Part shown: positions 26,277 through 39,203 of the stretch, one piece after another
Position numbering within the stretch: position 1 is the stretch's first letter
Layout of the letters: each line of letters starts with the position of its first letter
NCBI RefSeq assembly: GCF_009870125.1
Contig: NC_046679.1
Location: 27,218,001 to 27,282,000, forward strand
Reading direction: 5' to 3'
DNA length: 64,000 nucleotides
DNA from: Drosophila pseudoobscura
Lineage: Eukaryota; Arthropoda; Insecta; Diptera; Drosophilidae
The notes under the pieces: model-generated
The model's database searches: none
Told to the model about the DNA's origin: nothing
What the model saw: the letters and a program-made list of their open reading frames with translations, nothing else
Translations under genes and position numbers: made by a program

Positions 26277-29200
26277 AAAACAAACCATCAACCATCGTGT
26301 GAATTGTGTGTACAAAAATGAAAAGGTTTCGATGCTTTGGGCGATGTACTGAAGCCAGCTTCAGCCAGCAATCAAATGAACGTTGTCGCCACCACAGGTG
26401 TCTATCCGAGCGGCAACAGCGGCGGCAACTCGATCCTTGCACTACAGCAGCAGCAGTACCTCTTGGGGCAGCAGCAGCATCAGCAAGTGCCACTGCAACA
26501 CCAGCAACTCCAGCAGCTACAGCAGCAGCAGATGCATATGCAGCCGCAACAGCCGCAGCCAGCGGGCACTGGGAAGATAATTACCGGCGATTTGGATAGT
26601 TCACTAATGTCACTAGTTGATAACTTAAATATAAATAAAACGGCAAGTGCAAAGTGAGTAAAACATCGAGCAAAAACAAAAACAGAGACAAAAACAAAAA
26701 CGATCTATACTACATACTCGTATTATGTGCGTGTGTTCGAAAGTGAAACCAAAACAGACAGAAAACATAATCTCATTTGTTGTTGCCCGAACCCCACTAC
26801 CATTTGGAGCTGTAAAAGTTCTCCCTTGATCCAAAGAACCCAACAACCCAGCCACCCAACCCCCATTCGTTATTCATGTTCCATTATGTGTACATAAAGT
26901 ATCCATCCATATTCCAAAAACAAAACAAAACTTCCAAATAGTTCGAAATCACGCAGAGAACAAATTTTTTTAGAAGAATGTGTATAGAGAAATACATTTG
27001 AAATGCCGTGTTCATATCCATTACTCTCTTACCCCATTATTCTCATAGACCTGTGCAATGGAATTCACCTAAAAATACAGCGAAACCAGGTGCTAATTGG
27101 ACACCACAACCAATGGCGGCTACAACTGGTGCTGGCTATCGTCCAATGGTGAGTTATGCCACTCTAACTCTCTAAAAACTCTACTCTCTACTGTCCGAAC
27201 TCTACTCTAAATAAAAAAAAAAACAAACTACTAAATACTACTCGTACTCGTACTACTACTCGAAAGAAAGAAAGTTGCAAAAACTCCACTTTTGCCTGGA
27301 ATCTGAAATCTGAATCGAATTCAATCGAAATCGACTGTAATAATTCGTATACACACTAGAGAATTTGTGCCGAAAATCAAATAAATAATTGAAAAACGAA
27401 TGCCAGAAAAAAATCAACAAACGATACAACAAAACACATGACAATTTTTTAATGTATAGAATCGAAAAACACAAGTATTTTTGTACATTTTTATCGTCTT
27501 TATTTGTGTAATACTTTCGTGTCACCCTCAACACTTTAGGCATTCACCTTCATGTAATACCAATACCAACATTATTTCTGATTTTCTATGATTTTCCCTT
27601 TTATTTTCTAAAAAAAAAAATGCACCATGCAATTTGCGATATTACAGCCTCAGCTACTTGGTTCTCTTTGATTTCCTGTGTATGGTCTTGAAAGTTTTCT
27701 AATAATAATAATACTAATAATAATATTCCTTGGCTTGTTTGCAAAATCCTATTTCCAAATCTGTATGTTGTAATATCCAACAAAAGGACCAAAACCAAGT
27801 TGTTGCGGCAGTTGTAAGTGTTTCTACTTTCTTTTTGAAATCTTGGCTAAGGTTTTTCCAAGGTTTTTCCCATACACCCTCCCACCATATACAATAATAC
27901 AGCACCAGAACACCAAGCAAGCACTAGGGCTATCTATAACTTGTAACTTTGTGGCACATCTCCGGGAAAGTGTAGGTCGAAGAGTACCCAAAAAAAAAAA
28001 AAAAAAAAAAAAACAGACACAACATGAAAACAGGCCACAAGAAACCACATACTTTCTGTGTTTTTTATTTCCCTTTATTATTTTACACTTTTTTCTTTTG
28101 CATTTATATATATATATATGTATCCTTAAAATATGAACTATCACTTACTTTCTTTTCTTTATTTTATGTTTGCTTTATATATTCTCAACTATCCCCAACG
28201 CATACCGCAAAAAAAACAACTAAAAATCGAATTAAATATATATTGAAACCCAACAAACAACAAATCTCACGCTCCGCCTGTGTGTTTGTGTGTGTGTGTG
28301 TCAATATATATTCTATCAATCAATCAATATTAATATAGGCACATGGCATGACCGTAAGTCCTGCGCCAATCACAATCAATCATCCGTATATACAAGCTAG
28401 TTATCCTGTAATGCCAAATTATATGCAGGTAAGATGATGCAACCAAAAAAATACCCCCCAACGAAATCAACATACTATAAAGAACCCAACAAAAAAAAAA
28501 AACCCAACTATATTACAAAAATATATATATAGTATATATATAATTTTGATTTCGACCTGAGTTGCCGTTTTATCGTTTTTTAGTTATTTGATCATTTTTA
28601 TTTATTATTTCGTTAATCAATGTTTTAGTTTCCCATTCTTGACTATCAATCGAATATCTAACATCTTCAGCACTACTATCTAACGAAGAAAGCGATCTAT
28701 ACGCCAGTTTAATCTCCTCCTAACTCCTAACTCTCGAAGCAAAAACCATCTTTTCTATCCTCTGAAAGCCACAAGCGTGTGTTCTGTCTCTACTATCCTC
28801 TTCTCCCTGTTACTGGTCTCTAAGAGTGTTGCACTCCCTTGTGTTTTCCTTAATAATTAAGTTATTGTTTTTGATTTGCCCGTAGAATTATTCAGTTTTA
28901 CAACCGAGTTACTGTAGAATCTCCACTAACTTCCGTATGTAGACCACTGTTTTTCCCCACCAACTCACGGCGGCCTAAAGCTCTACTAAAAGAAAGAGAA
29001 CTGTGTATCTTTACCCTCTACCACTGATATATATATATATATACTTTGTAGCCGTTGCGTCTGTCCTAGCAGTTTAAGAAGTATATATGTAACTCTCTCT
29101 CTCCCTACCAGTGCATGCAGTTCTTTTGATTCGATTCTCAGTGTATTCGTATTACTTACTCCCATTTTTGAATGACTCTTGTAGGGGATGCCGGTGATGG

Positions 29201-29367
29201 GGCAAGCCCCTTTGACTGGGGTGCAACCGACGATGATGTCGGCGCAAAGTAATTCCTCAACGGGAGCAGCAGCAGGAGCGACGGGCGGCATCATGCAGCC
29301 CATGCAGCCGACGCAGAATGGCAGCGGCAATAAAAGCGTACCACTGGATCCATTTGGTGCGTTATAA
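17543..29367 (+). CDS. lap: lap, AP180/CALM-family clathrin assembly adaptor (16 coding exons)
   Basis: Brings clathrin and AP-2 to PI(4,5)P2 membranes; in flies it acts in synaptic vesicle endocytosis and size. Exons: 17543-17678, 19936-20078, 21279-21354, 21708-21740, 21995-22097, 22174-22295, 22363-22556, 22621-22757, 22929-23094, 23166-23502, 24092-24187, 24660-24905, 26326-26653, 27049-27148, 28339-28428, 29185-29367: 829 residues if all are joined. The ANTH domain spans residues 1 to about 300: KKKH lipid-binding motif (GPKKKHLDY), [58 protein letters not shown]. The unstructured tail has adaptor motifs: [25 protein letters not shown], a polyGln exon, [15 protein letters not shown] and a C-terminal LDPFGAL. 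NPF binds EH domains; DPF and DLF bind AP-2 and clathrin. Several exons look alternative. Start: ATG 17543; a second in-frame ATG at 17549 is possible. Confidence 0.95.
19720..19745. repeat. (TG)n microsatellite in lap intron 1
   Basis: GT dinucleotide run followed by GGCGGGGGG. It lies about 190 bases before the acceptor of lap exon 2. Confidence 0.85.
21708..21740 (+). other. lap: 33-nt cassette exon inside the lap ANTH domain
   Basis: Phase 1 on both sides and a multiple of three, so it can be skipped without frameshift. It adds 11 residues ([11 protein letters not shown] plus the shared Gly) between GTVQ and GYDMSPFI, in the loop before an ANTH helix. Splice sites: AAAGCAG before and GTGAGT after. 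Most AP180/CALM proteins go straight from a short linker to GYDMS, so this exon is probably regulated. Confidence 0.75.
27990..28013. repeat. Poly(A) run of 24
   Basis: Uninterrupted A tract in the intron of lap between the exons ending at 27148 and starting at 28339. No matching retroelement sequence or target duplication is evident around it. Confidence 0.9.
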
Positions 29368-31430
29368 AGCGGCACTCATCCAAGCCACACACACCCACAC
29401 TTTAAGCGCTCTAACCTCATAGAAAGCAGACAAACACCCACACACATAATAAAATATTATAAATTATATATATATATATTGAAAAATCTAAAAATGTTTA
29501 TACTATGCTACACAGAAATGCTAAAGTAAAAAAAATGTTTATGGAAATGGCACTAAAAGCTAAAAGAACGGAAAAGAAAAGATTATATTATAATGTTGAA
29601 CGAAAAAAAACAAACAAAAGCTATATACATACAATATATATGAGTATATATATATATATATATTTATATTATTACTATTTAAATGAAAAAAAAGAAAAAC
29701 CAACAAATAAGTTTGACTATTTATATGTATACACCAATTTATATACTATGTATGCTAAAAAGAACGAATGAAAAACGAAACAATTTCCGTAAATAGCTAA
29801 AAAGAAAAAGGAAGAAGAGTAGTCTATGTGAATTATACCTACGAGAACTCTACGATAAGTCTAAGCAAAACCCTGTAGTTGTGTCCTACGCCAATCACAC
29901 GTTGAACTACCTAAATTATGAAATACTAGTGGAAAACACTCTGTTAAAGCCTATCGCTGGTCCCCCGATACCCAATTGCAATATTTTAATCCGTCTATAT
30001 GCAAATCTATAGTTTTTTCTGTTATTTGTGGTTAAATATACTATATATGTACTAGGTTTTTTTAAAACTGTTAAGTAAATTCTATTTTGTAACTCAAATT
30101 ATTGTAAAAGCATTCCAAGCTAGTTTCAATTTTGTCCAAATTTAATTTGCAAAAGTTAAAACATTTCTTATTGTTAAGTATTATTTAAAAACTCTAAAGC
30201 AGCGCTGAAAATTGATGTAGAAACGTGTGCTGAAGATACGATTATGTTTAGATGCGATATGTAAACCGCGGCATATATTTGAATATGTATGTGTTATATA
30301 CTCTAGAGCCATTTATTTAATTGCTTCGAAAACCGACAACACATCAAGATACGTAGTTCATTTGAAGATTGTGTATATACAAACAGAAAGCATGAGGCGT
30401 GTGCGTAGGCTTTTTCCTATTGCCCCACCCACACGCTGAACTATGTCTAAATAAACATTTACATATAAATTATACACGGTATTTTCTGTTATTTATTATT
30501 TACTTTATTTTCTGCATGTGGACCTGGATGGAGCATGCCAAAATGACTTCCATTCAAACCTTCATTATATCTATCCCACCACCTCCATTCAGTGTGTAAT
30601 AGTTTTTCTGATGATTCCAAAGGTTTCTTCAACCCGCTTTCCTATCGTTACTATCGCCCTTTCCCAAAATTGCTTGCTATGTGAAAGACAGTTTCCTACC
30701 TTCAACGTTTTCTTACTGGATCAGTGAATCTTTTGAAAGCTGAGATATGTATCTATCGCTTTTACACGCGTGTACTTACCAAATGTATAAATACTCAACG
30801 TTTTGAGCTGAAAAGTAGGCTATATTTTTGCACAAGTCCACAGGCAATTTCCCCATTGCTCGCAAACGTACATAATACTTTATAGTATATTCCTGATCTG
30901 CATCGAAATATAGAACCAACATTTCAGAAATAGGAAGATTTGAAATCTATTGAAAATCTTTTTAAATATTGAGTCGAACGCAGCGTCATGCAGTCACAGA
31001 GAGAGAGACATGTCGTTGGGGGCTGTAGACATTTTGTAGCAAAGTTATTCTTTTATGAATGAATATCTACGTCTATGTTAACCAGGATCTAGGGATAATT
31101 ATTCAAAGAGAAGAGCAGAGGGTGAAGTCGAGTATACAGCACCGCAAAATGCAATAAAATTTCAAAGCAAACAATCATATATGATATTTTGTCATTAAAG
31201 CTAAAGCAAATGTAAAAGCAGTAAGGCAAAACCCCCTTGAATCAATGTAAATTTAGCTAAATTATACACTTAAAACCAAATACTTAAAAACCATACAAAA
31301 AACGCAAATCAGATAATTACAAAAACAAAAAATGTTTCATGACAATATTTATACGCTGGTGTTTGAGCTAAAACGATACTCATACTTAGGATCTAACTAA
31401 CATACAAACTGCAAATATTATTCTATTGTA

Positions 31431-31647
31431 CATCTGTACGCTGCGCCCAACAAAACGATGTGAACACTGCGACCACTCACTGATCCTTCGGAATGAGGGA
31501 TCTAGTGGAGCAGAATATAAAATATATGACATGCGAACAGTTTCCAATGAACTAAGCTTAGAAATGTATCTATAGGCCACGCAATAGAGAAAGAATCATA
31601 TACCTATGAGCTCTTTATATTTCAATGAATGTTGTGTTTCTATTAGT
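31431..31647. repeat. Tandem duplicated element, copy 1, with hairpin
   Basis: Matches copy 2 (31729-31946) with an offset of about 295 nt. The best conserved part runs from GATGTGARCACTG through GATCCTTCGGAATG and GGAGCAGAATAT to GAACTAAGCTTAGAA, with a shorter conserved block ending TTGTGTTTCTATTAG. Bases 31467-31513 fold as a hairpin: CTGC/GCAG, CCACT/AGTGG and GATCC/GGATC. AGAATA directly after the hairpin fits an H-box (ANANNA), but I see no clear second hairpin plus ACA. It could be a small RNA gene, a UTR structure or a mobile-element remnant. Confidence 0.7.
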
Positions 31648-31728
31648 TGATTACATTACTACGCGCAACCAAGATGAGGTCAACCAATTAATGATCGAAT
31701 GATATATCCCGTACATGAAGCATTAATG

Positions 31729-31946
31729 CATCTGTACCGGTACAAAAAAATGATGTGAGCACTGCCCCCACTTAATGATCCTTCGGAATGGGGGATCTGG
31801 CGGAGCAGAATATGAAATATACGACATGCGAACAGTTTCCAATGAACTAAGCTTAGAATTGTATCTTTAGAGATTGCATTATACATGTACTATCTACCTA
31901 TGAGCTCTACATATTTCAATCAAAAAAATGTTGTGTTTCTATTAGT
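31729..31946. repeat. Tandem duplicated element, copy 2, with hairpin
   Basis: Second copy of the element at 31431. The hairpin at 31762-31808 is again 47 nt; CTGC/GCAG and GATCC/GGATC are kept, while the middle arm has changed from AGTGG to GGCGG on the right side, leaving one mismatch and one G-T pair. The sequence between the two conserved blocks has diverged more, so the conserved blocks may be under constraint. Confidence 0.7.
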
Positions 31947-32371
31947 TTAGGAGGCTGTTTTCCTACAAAAACCCTATTGATGCTTAAATTTGCAAACACC
32001 AAGAATTATAAGATATTTTATCACGATGACGTCTTCAAAATTCTACTCAAGTAAATTCTCATTAAAATTGAAAACTATTTAGGTATGTACACGTATATGC
32101 ACACAAACACACACATTGTCATCGGATAAACATAGATATTAAATATATATATTGTGTATTGTATAAAATTTATGTTGAAAACAGAACAAACCTTCAGAAA
32201 CAAAACAAAAATGAAATGTTAGTGCAAAATAAATGTGTAAAATAAAAGATCTTAGTAGTTTTTATCTATTAATTCAAGCATTTTGCTTCATTAAAAAGTA
32301 TATTCGTAGTGAAATCGTCACCTGCTCGTTAGATTCCTTCTGTATATTTTTGAGATACAGATATCTTCGCC

Positions 32372-34500
32372 ATGCCTTGCACTTTAAGACAGCGGGGTCT
32401 GGCCTATCGGCCACGTCGCAACAAGGACAAGGATGTCCTGGCCCCCAAGCCAGTGCATCCGCGTGCCTTGCGCTTCCATGGATTTTTCGGCATGTCGTAT
32501 GTCCGCCAGCACGTGATGGTCGATGACCGCTGGACACCTAATTCGCTGACAGAGCAGTTCAAGGGAATGACCGACTTGTTGAGTAAGTGCCACACATCAC
32601 GATCGTATGATATGTCCCTATATCCTTGGCTGCTCTTTAGCACGACGCTTGGTGTTCAAGAATCATGAATCGAAGGCCAATCGCTTGCGTTATTTCCGCG
32701 AAAATAAACGCCTTAAGATGCAATGTCGCGATGGACGCACAAAGCTGCAGAATATTCTGACCAATGACAATACCCACAAGATACGGAATTTTCTGATCAA
32801 CCACAAGGACATGCAACGGTTGTACCAGAAGATGCCCATTCATCTGGTGGTGGACAACATCAATCAGCGGACCTTTGTGATGCGCAAGGAGCGAGATCGG
32901 TTGGAGTTCCGTTTGGATCAACTGAAGAAGCATTACAGGGACTTACTGGTACATATTCACGATGTTTTTAAAATCCTTAAACACTTAAAAATTTCCACTT
33001 ATGTAGCTACAACGAGCTGTGTTAGAAAATCGCATCAAATATCAAAATGAATTTGTATTGGACGAAGAGCTCAAGTCCCGGGTTTTCCTCAAGAAAATCG
33101 AGAACTCTAATGTGCGTCTCAAGGCCATAAAGACCATCAATAATACATATAAGAAAATGATACAAGTTCTGGTACATGATGAGATCTTTTATGAGCCTAT
33201 TCTACGCTCCCTGAGCGGTGATATGGAAGATCAATCCAATTTTATCAAGCATATACTGTATCTTGGAATGCCGGCCATATCAAAGTTTAAGGAGCTCAAC
33301 GATGAGTATCGACATATGGAGGACAAGTCACGCAAGAATCTCCAAATGAAGCTGCAAATGTTGGCCTCGCTGAAGAAGCCGCCAGTGGCGGGATCTGTGG
33401 TACACACGAAGAACAAGGAGGAGGCACCGCCCACCGCGAATCTGAAACGTTATGTGCGAGAGACACAGAGCATGCTGGTACTCAAATTGGAGCTCAAATC
33501 GATTGAGAAGATCATCAAAGAGGTGAAGTTTGTGACATTGTGCTCTCAGGCCAAGGAGATATATCCAAGGTAACGAATTTAATGGAAATCCAGTCCGAGA
33601 AAGCGAGTTTAATGCTGTCCAACTTTGCAGAATGAAGAGCCAAGTGGACAACAATGACAAGTTGCATCGCATGATTGTCAACGATATGCTGGCCCATGAA
33701 ATGCTGGAAACCAAAATGAAATGTGCCAGCGTTCTTAAGGGAGTGTTGGTCAATAATCTTTCAGAGGAAGAAATAAAGTAGGTGGTTGTTAACAAACTGA
33801 AACCATACCTAAAACTTTCCCATATCTATAGCCGTCTGGAGCGTATCAAGGACTTGAAGAAAATGCTCCGCAAAGATGAGGAATTCGAGCTGGATACTCT
33901 GCAGCATCTCAAGAATCGTGCAGATGCCTATGTTTTGTTAAGGTGAGTTAGCAACGATCTTTATGATATATGTATGGCTTATGAATAGATTGCTGGCTTA
34001 TTAGATTGACAATTTGGAATCTTGTGGAAATACTGCGTCACGTGGACCGGCAGCCCAAATTGCTTCGTGCACAGTATCCCAATTCCTACTTGAAGTTGCC
34101 GCTGCTTAAATTTGAGATGCTGAACATGAGGGCCGCGGCACCTGAACTCTACGAGGAGAACAGTTGAGTGAAGAAGACCTTTATGCAAATCGTTCTTAAA
34201 CTTCTTCCTACAGTTGACAACATCATGCACATGGTGAAGCGCAAGATCTATAAATTGATGAAGGGCTATACTGTGGAGCTTCGCCGAGCCACCATCAAGC
34301 GTAATGTTGACGAATATCATGCCGATTACCTCGCCAGCCTCGACATGCTCGAACCCATTGATAATGACGAGCAGCAGCAGGCAGCGCCCGAGGAGGATCT
34401 CCTCCAGGAGAACAAAACAATGGCCAATGTGCCCAATCGCAAGCAGATTAAGGCCCAGAGTGCCAAGCTTGTGGAGGAGTTATCCAAGCGAGATGAATAG
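32372..34500 (+). CDS. Coiled-coil protein of unknown function (7 exons)
   Basis: Exons: 32372-32582, 32641-32948, 33007-33569, 33631-33777, 33832-33942, 34005-34162, 34214-34500; introns of only 51-61 nt; 594 residues. The N-terminus is basic (RPRRNKDKD) with an aromatic stretch (LRFHGFFGMSYVRQH). From about residue 70 to 480 the protein is mostly charged amphipathic helix, for example RKERDRLEFRLDQLKKHYRD, ENRIKYQNEFVLDEELKSR and NRLERIKDLKKMLRKDEEF. The C-terminus has an acidic Gln-rich piece (NDEQQQAAPEEDLL) and a basic end. No enzyme motif or membrane span is visible. The pattern is like outer dynein arm docking proteins (CCDC114/CCDC63/CCDC151 type), and compact introns fit a testis or cilium gene, but this is a guess. 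The start codon lies very close to the lap 3' region. Confidence 0.82.
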
Positions 34501-37500
34501 AATTTGTTTTGATTTCTATTTACGTGTTTTTTTTTAGAAATTTAAAGTAGGACCAAAAGCCGTTGCTCCAAATTTTGTTAAGTAAATGAAAGTGCCTCCA
34601 AATTTCAAATATTTCGGTGTCCTGATAGAAAAATGCAAATCAATTTCACATAATTGTTGTCTTCTTTTAGGCCATAATAAATAGCAGCGCAACAAAAGAG
34701 AAAAATGAATAAATCGTGAGCCGAACAATGGAAGCGCCTTCATATAATTGATCTGAAATTGCTGCAAACGTTTGCTTCACCTGGGGATCTCTTGGGTCGT
34801 TTCGGATCGGATTGCTTCAACTTTTGCCTTTTGACGACGACGACGACGACGCCCTGCAGTTTCGGTAGCTCTCGTTTGGCTGCCGCTGTTGCCAACAGTA
34901 AAAATAATGGCTAGGAAGAATTATTGTTCCATTGCCACATCACATAATTGGTGGGGAGGCTGGAGTTTTCTTTCGCTCTTCAGTTAGCTTTTCTCAGTTT
35001 GATTTGTGTGTTTGCTGTTTGCTGTTGGCCAAAAGTGTGATGATGGGACTGAGATAAATCTGTGGGGAGTTTTTGGAGGCTAACCTTCTATCAATTATTC
35101 CGCATTCGAATGCATCAATAGCCCATTAATCATTTCCTGGCCACTCCACAGCTCCAAAGCCACTTCCTCTCTGTGCTCGATCATACATTCAAGCCGCCGC
35201 AATCAAAAAGGTCAATCGTTGTCATAAAAATGTTACAACTTTATTCGACGGACGATGGATGGAAAATCATCACTGCTCCCCAAAAATGGAAGTTTTGACT
35301 GGAGATGGGATTCATTTTCTGTCAGAGGAGTGCACACACGTTTTCAGTTCAATCTTTATGCATACATACATACATTGTGTAGGTATGTACCTGTTTCCTA
35401 CCTGTCTGCCTATCTATCTCTATAGTTATATCTGCGTACACGATATCACGCCGCCGCAGCCACCGAAAAACCTGGGCACGGGAGCACGCGAGCCTCCATA
35501 AGCCTCTCACAAATGAGGGTTATGCAAGCCTTACATTACACTCGTGCCTCCCCACCATGTTTATTCATATCCACACTCGCATTCACTCGAACATATTCAT
35601 GTGGTTTCATGCCGCCCCCCTCTTGGCAGACAAATTAGCCACTGGAAGTGTTTTGGTGATGATATTTTCGGGGGTCTGCCCTTAAAAGTTAATTTTGTGG
35701 TCAACTTTCGACACTTTGCAAATGAATGGGATTTGTCTTACAAATATTTTGATTCATTTTTGTGGCTGATTTGTTGAGTAAATAAAATGAAGATGATCAA
35801 ATTGTTTAATTTGATGTTTAAATGTTGTTTAGAGTTCTCTAAATTTATTTCATGTTGTATGCTCTTTCCTGTATAATTCGATTAAAAAAACATTCATCAA
35901 ATGATTCTAATTAGTCAGATGATCCCGGAAATATCGCACATCAATTAATCCCATTGATCAATGAGCATAATTATGGTCCAACAAATATGAATTTGTTATG
36001 TGGGTTGCTGTTCCTGCTGCTTAGTAAATATTACGGTCAATTATCAAAAATCTGTTGTCTGTTGTCTGTTGGAAAGTCAGGGGCGTCTCTTCTTATTCTC
36101 GAATGCCATGCCTCATTTGGCCATCGTTAATCTTCATAACCGAAACAAATGCAATTGCCATTGCAGCTTTTAACTGTCTGTCGAGTAGTCAAAACCTATT
36201 TAACCCGCCACTTGGCACTCTTGCCCTGAAAAGCAACGATGAAGCTGGAGCTCAAGCTGGAGCTCAAGCTGGAGCTGCAGTTCCTGTAGTCATCGCTCAA
36301 ACGGTTGCAAGTTGCAACATTTCAAGAAGCCACAGCCCACCAGCATCAGAGGCAGCAGCAGCCACAAACGTTCGCTTAATAATTATGAACCTTCTTGGCT
36401 GTTGGCGGCAGTTTGTGTTTGAAATAATTCGTGGAGTAGCCCCGGTATCCATCCAGTATCCAGCATCCAGTATCCAACATCCAGCATCCAACTGCGATCC
36501 AACAGTCGTGGCAACAACAATTGGTAGTCAGTCAAGTTAACGCGGTCTGCGAAACTAGCCAATTTCTGTGAGCCGTTTTCTGCTGGCCCGAGTCGTGGCC
36601 AAAGGTTTTTCTCTCTTTGGTTTTTTCTTTTTGTACAATTTGTAAAACGAAGACGAACTACAGGGAGAAGCAGGAAGAAGGTTGTAGTGTGGCCGTAACG
36701 ATATTCGAATGCTCTAACCCAAAAACTAAAGTATCTGTACAATTCTTAAGAGAATGGTAAGGTGAAATCCTTCAAGGAAAGTAGGCTTTAATTTCTGTCT
36801 TAATTTGTAGTTCCGTTGAGTGGCTAAGAGTTCCCTTTTGAAAGGGTATATAATGCAGGATTTACTGGCCATTGCATGGTGCACCCCCAGGAAATTATCT
36901 TGTCAATGGCTGGGCTTCAATTGCAGTCCAGCTATGGCCTGCGCTTTGGGGTCTCTATGGGGCCTGACTCTCTGACTTCAAACTCCGCCTGGAATGGACA
37001 GTAGCACGGACATGGGGGACTGGCAGTAGTTCCCTTTTTTCCATCGTTTTTAAGGTGTGTTCCTGCAAAGCGCATGATCGCAGCCATATTTCTTCTTCAT
37101 TTGCTGGGATAATTTACATATGGTTATATAAGCAGCGAGCCGCAACAGGAGAAGCGAAGCAGCAGTATATACGAGTATCCATTGCAAAATTTCAACATGT
37201 TTTATTTAATTGCCAAAGGAAAAACGACAAAGAGAAAGAAACCCCTTAAATTGAGTACACATGTAAGAGTTAAAATCCGAACCAGCGAACCATCCATCCC
37301 GTCCATCCCATCCATCGATCCCCATGCAATTGGTAATTTCTTTTAGGGCCAAACGTTTTGTCTTCGGTCAATGGGTGCGTAGACAATTTCCTAACATGTT
37401 GCCCCAACAGCAGGGGCCCTGCTCCAGCAATCATTAAATGAAGCTCAACCAATTGTCAATGCTTCTACAGAAATTATACAATATATAAATTGGTTTTGCT

Positions 37501-39203
37501 CCAGATAAATCTCTTCAAAATTAATTGGGGAGATATTGAATTCATGGCCAATTTGGGCTATTATATCACTAGTCTTTCACACCCATTTCTCTGGCCCAGA
37601 GACCGGCTTCAGAACAAAAGTTTTATAAATAAATCTGTGTCACTGGCAAAAGCCACAACACACAATAGACACAAGACGTTAAATTAATACACCTCAAATC
37701 ATTCAAGATTATGCAATTTATAGGAGTAAATGAAAATATCAAACACGCAAGCAAAAACGATGCTAAAGAATAGCAAAAACAACAAAAAAAAAAGCGCAAA
37801 AGACTTGAACAGAAAACTTGTTTCGGTTCTAAGTGTAGAACAAGTTTTTGGCGATTGGTAACTTTCCCACTGTCCCACTGAAGAGTTTTAGGACCAACTG
37901 TGGAACTGTAAATTTACGTGGCATGCACACTGTAATAATGTCATCTTTCTAATTAAATGAGCTTCATAAATATTCAACCGAAAAAAGAGAATCATAGATA
38001 AGCAGAACTTCTCTTCCTTTTGTGAGTCGGCAAAATGTTTCGTGCTGCGATGCCATTAAGTCTGGGGCTCTGGGGTTTTGAAATCACTCTCTATAAATAT
38101 GGATTTCTCAAGAGCCCTGCGCCTGTGAAAGAGTGTCAGCATAATAACAGATTATTTTAATTAATTTCCAAAAAGACAAAAGCGCACGCCCACATGCCAA
38201 TGGCAAAACAAATGCCCAAAAACAAGAAGTACGATTATCTTTGCTTTGTGTTAGGAATATAGTAATCATGCAATTGTTTGCCTAGTTCTAAGTTCTATGC
38301 CAGCTGCCGTTGCGTCTATGCAAATGTTCCTTATGCTTATCTCTATATAATTAAGTATACGAGTACTCGTACCAGCTGCAGTTGCAGTTGCAGTTATCGG
38401 GGAACATGGCTCGACCTTAGACAACCTTAGAGGCATGCCCATGCCCAGGCCCCACCCTCGAGTTGCCCTTCAGGCCTCTCTCACTGCAATTGTTCAGTTA
38501 GGCAAACATTATACACTTCATTTCATTTGGGTTGCCTTTAGACATGGCGTCTCCCTCAATGCCTCAATTAAACCATCATGCGCATGCGCAACTACTGTTT
38601 TGTGGCTTTTTGTTTTTCTTTTGCTTTGGCATTGCTTTAAGATGCCTATCACAGCCTCCCCTCCCTCCCCAACACTTACACGTCGATCTACAATTTGCGA
38701 GATCCAAGATAGCACAATTTCGGGTTCCTTCGGCATTGAGGAGCCATCAAGTCGTGAATCAGTTAAAAGTTCTCGCAAAAATAATTGAAAGGTTCCTCCG
38801 CTCGAGTACTTGAAGCAATTACCAGGTCTGACAATGGCTTCATTTGCATGGGGGGCCATGATATGAGGAAGTGTCTAACTTTATGTCCGTGTGAACAATA
38901 TTTTTGAGCACAGAAATGAAACAAAAATTATTTCAGTATTTAAATCATTTATTATTACACTAGCAGTGTTTGTGTAAAAAGATTAAGTACAATTCGTGAA
39001 GTTTGGGCCATTAGCTCTTGTTGTTTCATAGTTTTCAGTGTATTATTCTATTTTTTTGTGTGAGCCTTCGACCACGTCATGCGGCGGTCCCTTACTCTGG
39101 AATGAGTCGATTGCACGAAACTATAGGTGGTAGACCCAATAGTTCGGAGCTTGGCGAACTTCATCGAATGTGTACATCTTTCATGTGTGCGGGCTCTGCG
39201 GTT
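34501..39203. other. Intergenic, no gene seen
   Basis: AATAAA at about 34676 and 34707 probably ends the coiled-coil gene. Otherwise AT-rich DNA with short cryptic repeats: (GAC)n near 34834-34849, GCTGGAGCTCAA repeats near 36243-36276 and a CCAGTATCCAGCATC repeat near 36455-36492. A palindrome CCCTTTTGAAAGGG followed by TATATAA lies near 36834-36854. TTTATT at 38948-38953 is AATAAA on the minus strand and suits the end of the neighbouring minus-strand gene. Confidence 0.5.

Larger units (their letters stand above)
29368..32250 (+). other. Long AT-rich 3' region of lap, probably 3' UTR with several poly(A) sites
   Basis: No coding frame. AATAAA signals occur near 29447, 30450, 31154, 32228 and 32242, so UTRs from about 0.1 to 2.9 kb are possible. 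Contains (TA)n runs near 29466-29479 and 29644-29665 and the duplicated element at 31431-31946. It ends about 120 nt before the start codon of the next gene. That the whole stretch belongs to lap is inference; part could be intergenic. Confidence 0.45.

Noticed and set aside
31467-31513. Idea that the duplicated hairpin is a microRNA precursor
   Set aside because: At 47 nt with internal loops it is too short and too interrupted for a normal fly pre-miRNA.
36055-36540. 161-codon plus-strand frame
   Set aside because: Includes GCTGGAGCTCAA and CCAGCATC cryptic repeats; no family resemblance, no upstream promoter or conserved splice sites.
38518-38859. 113-codon minus-strand frame that looks somewhat protein-like
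   Set aside because: Overlapped by equally long plus-strand frames, no splice or promoter support and no recognisable motif; would need conservation data.
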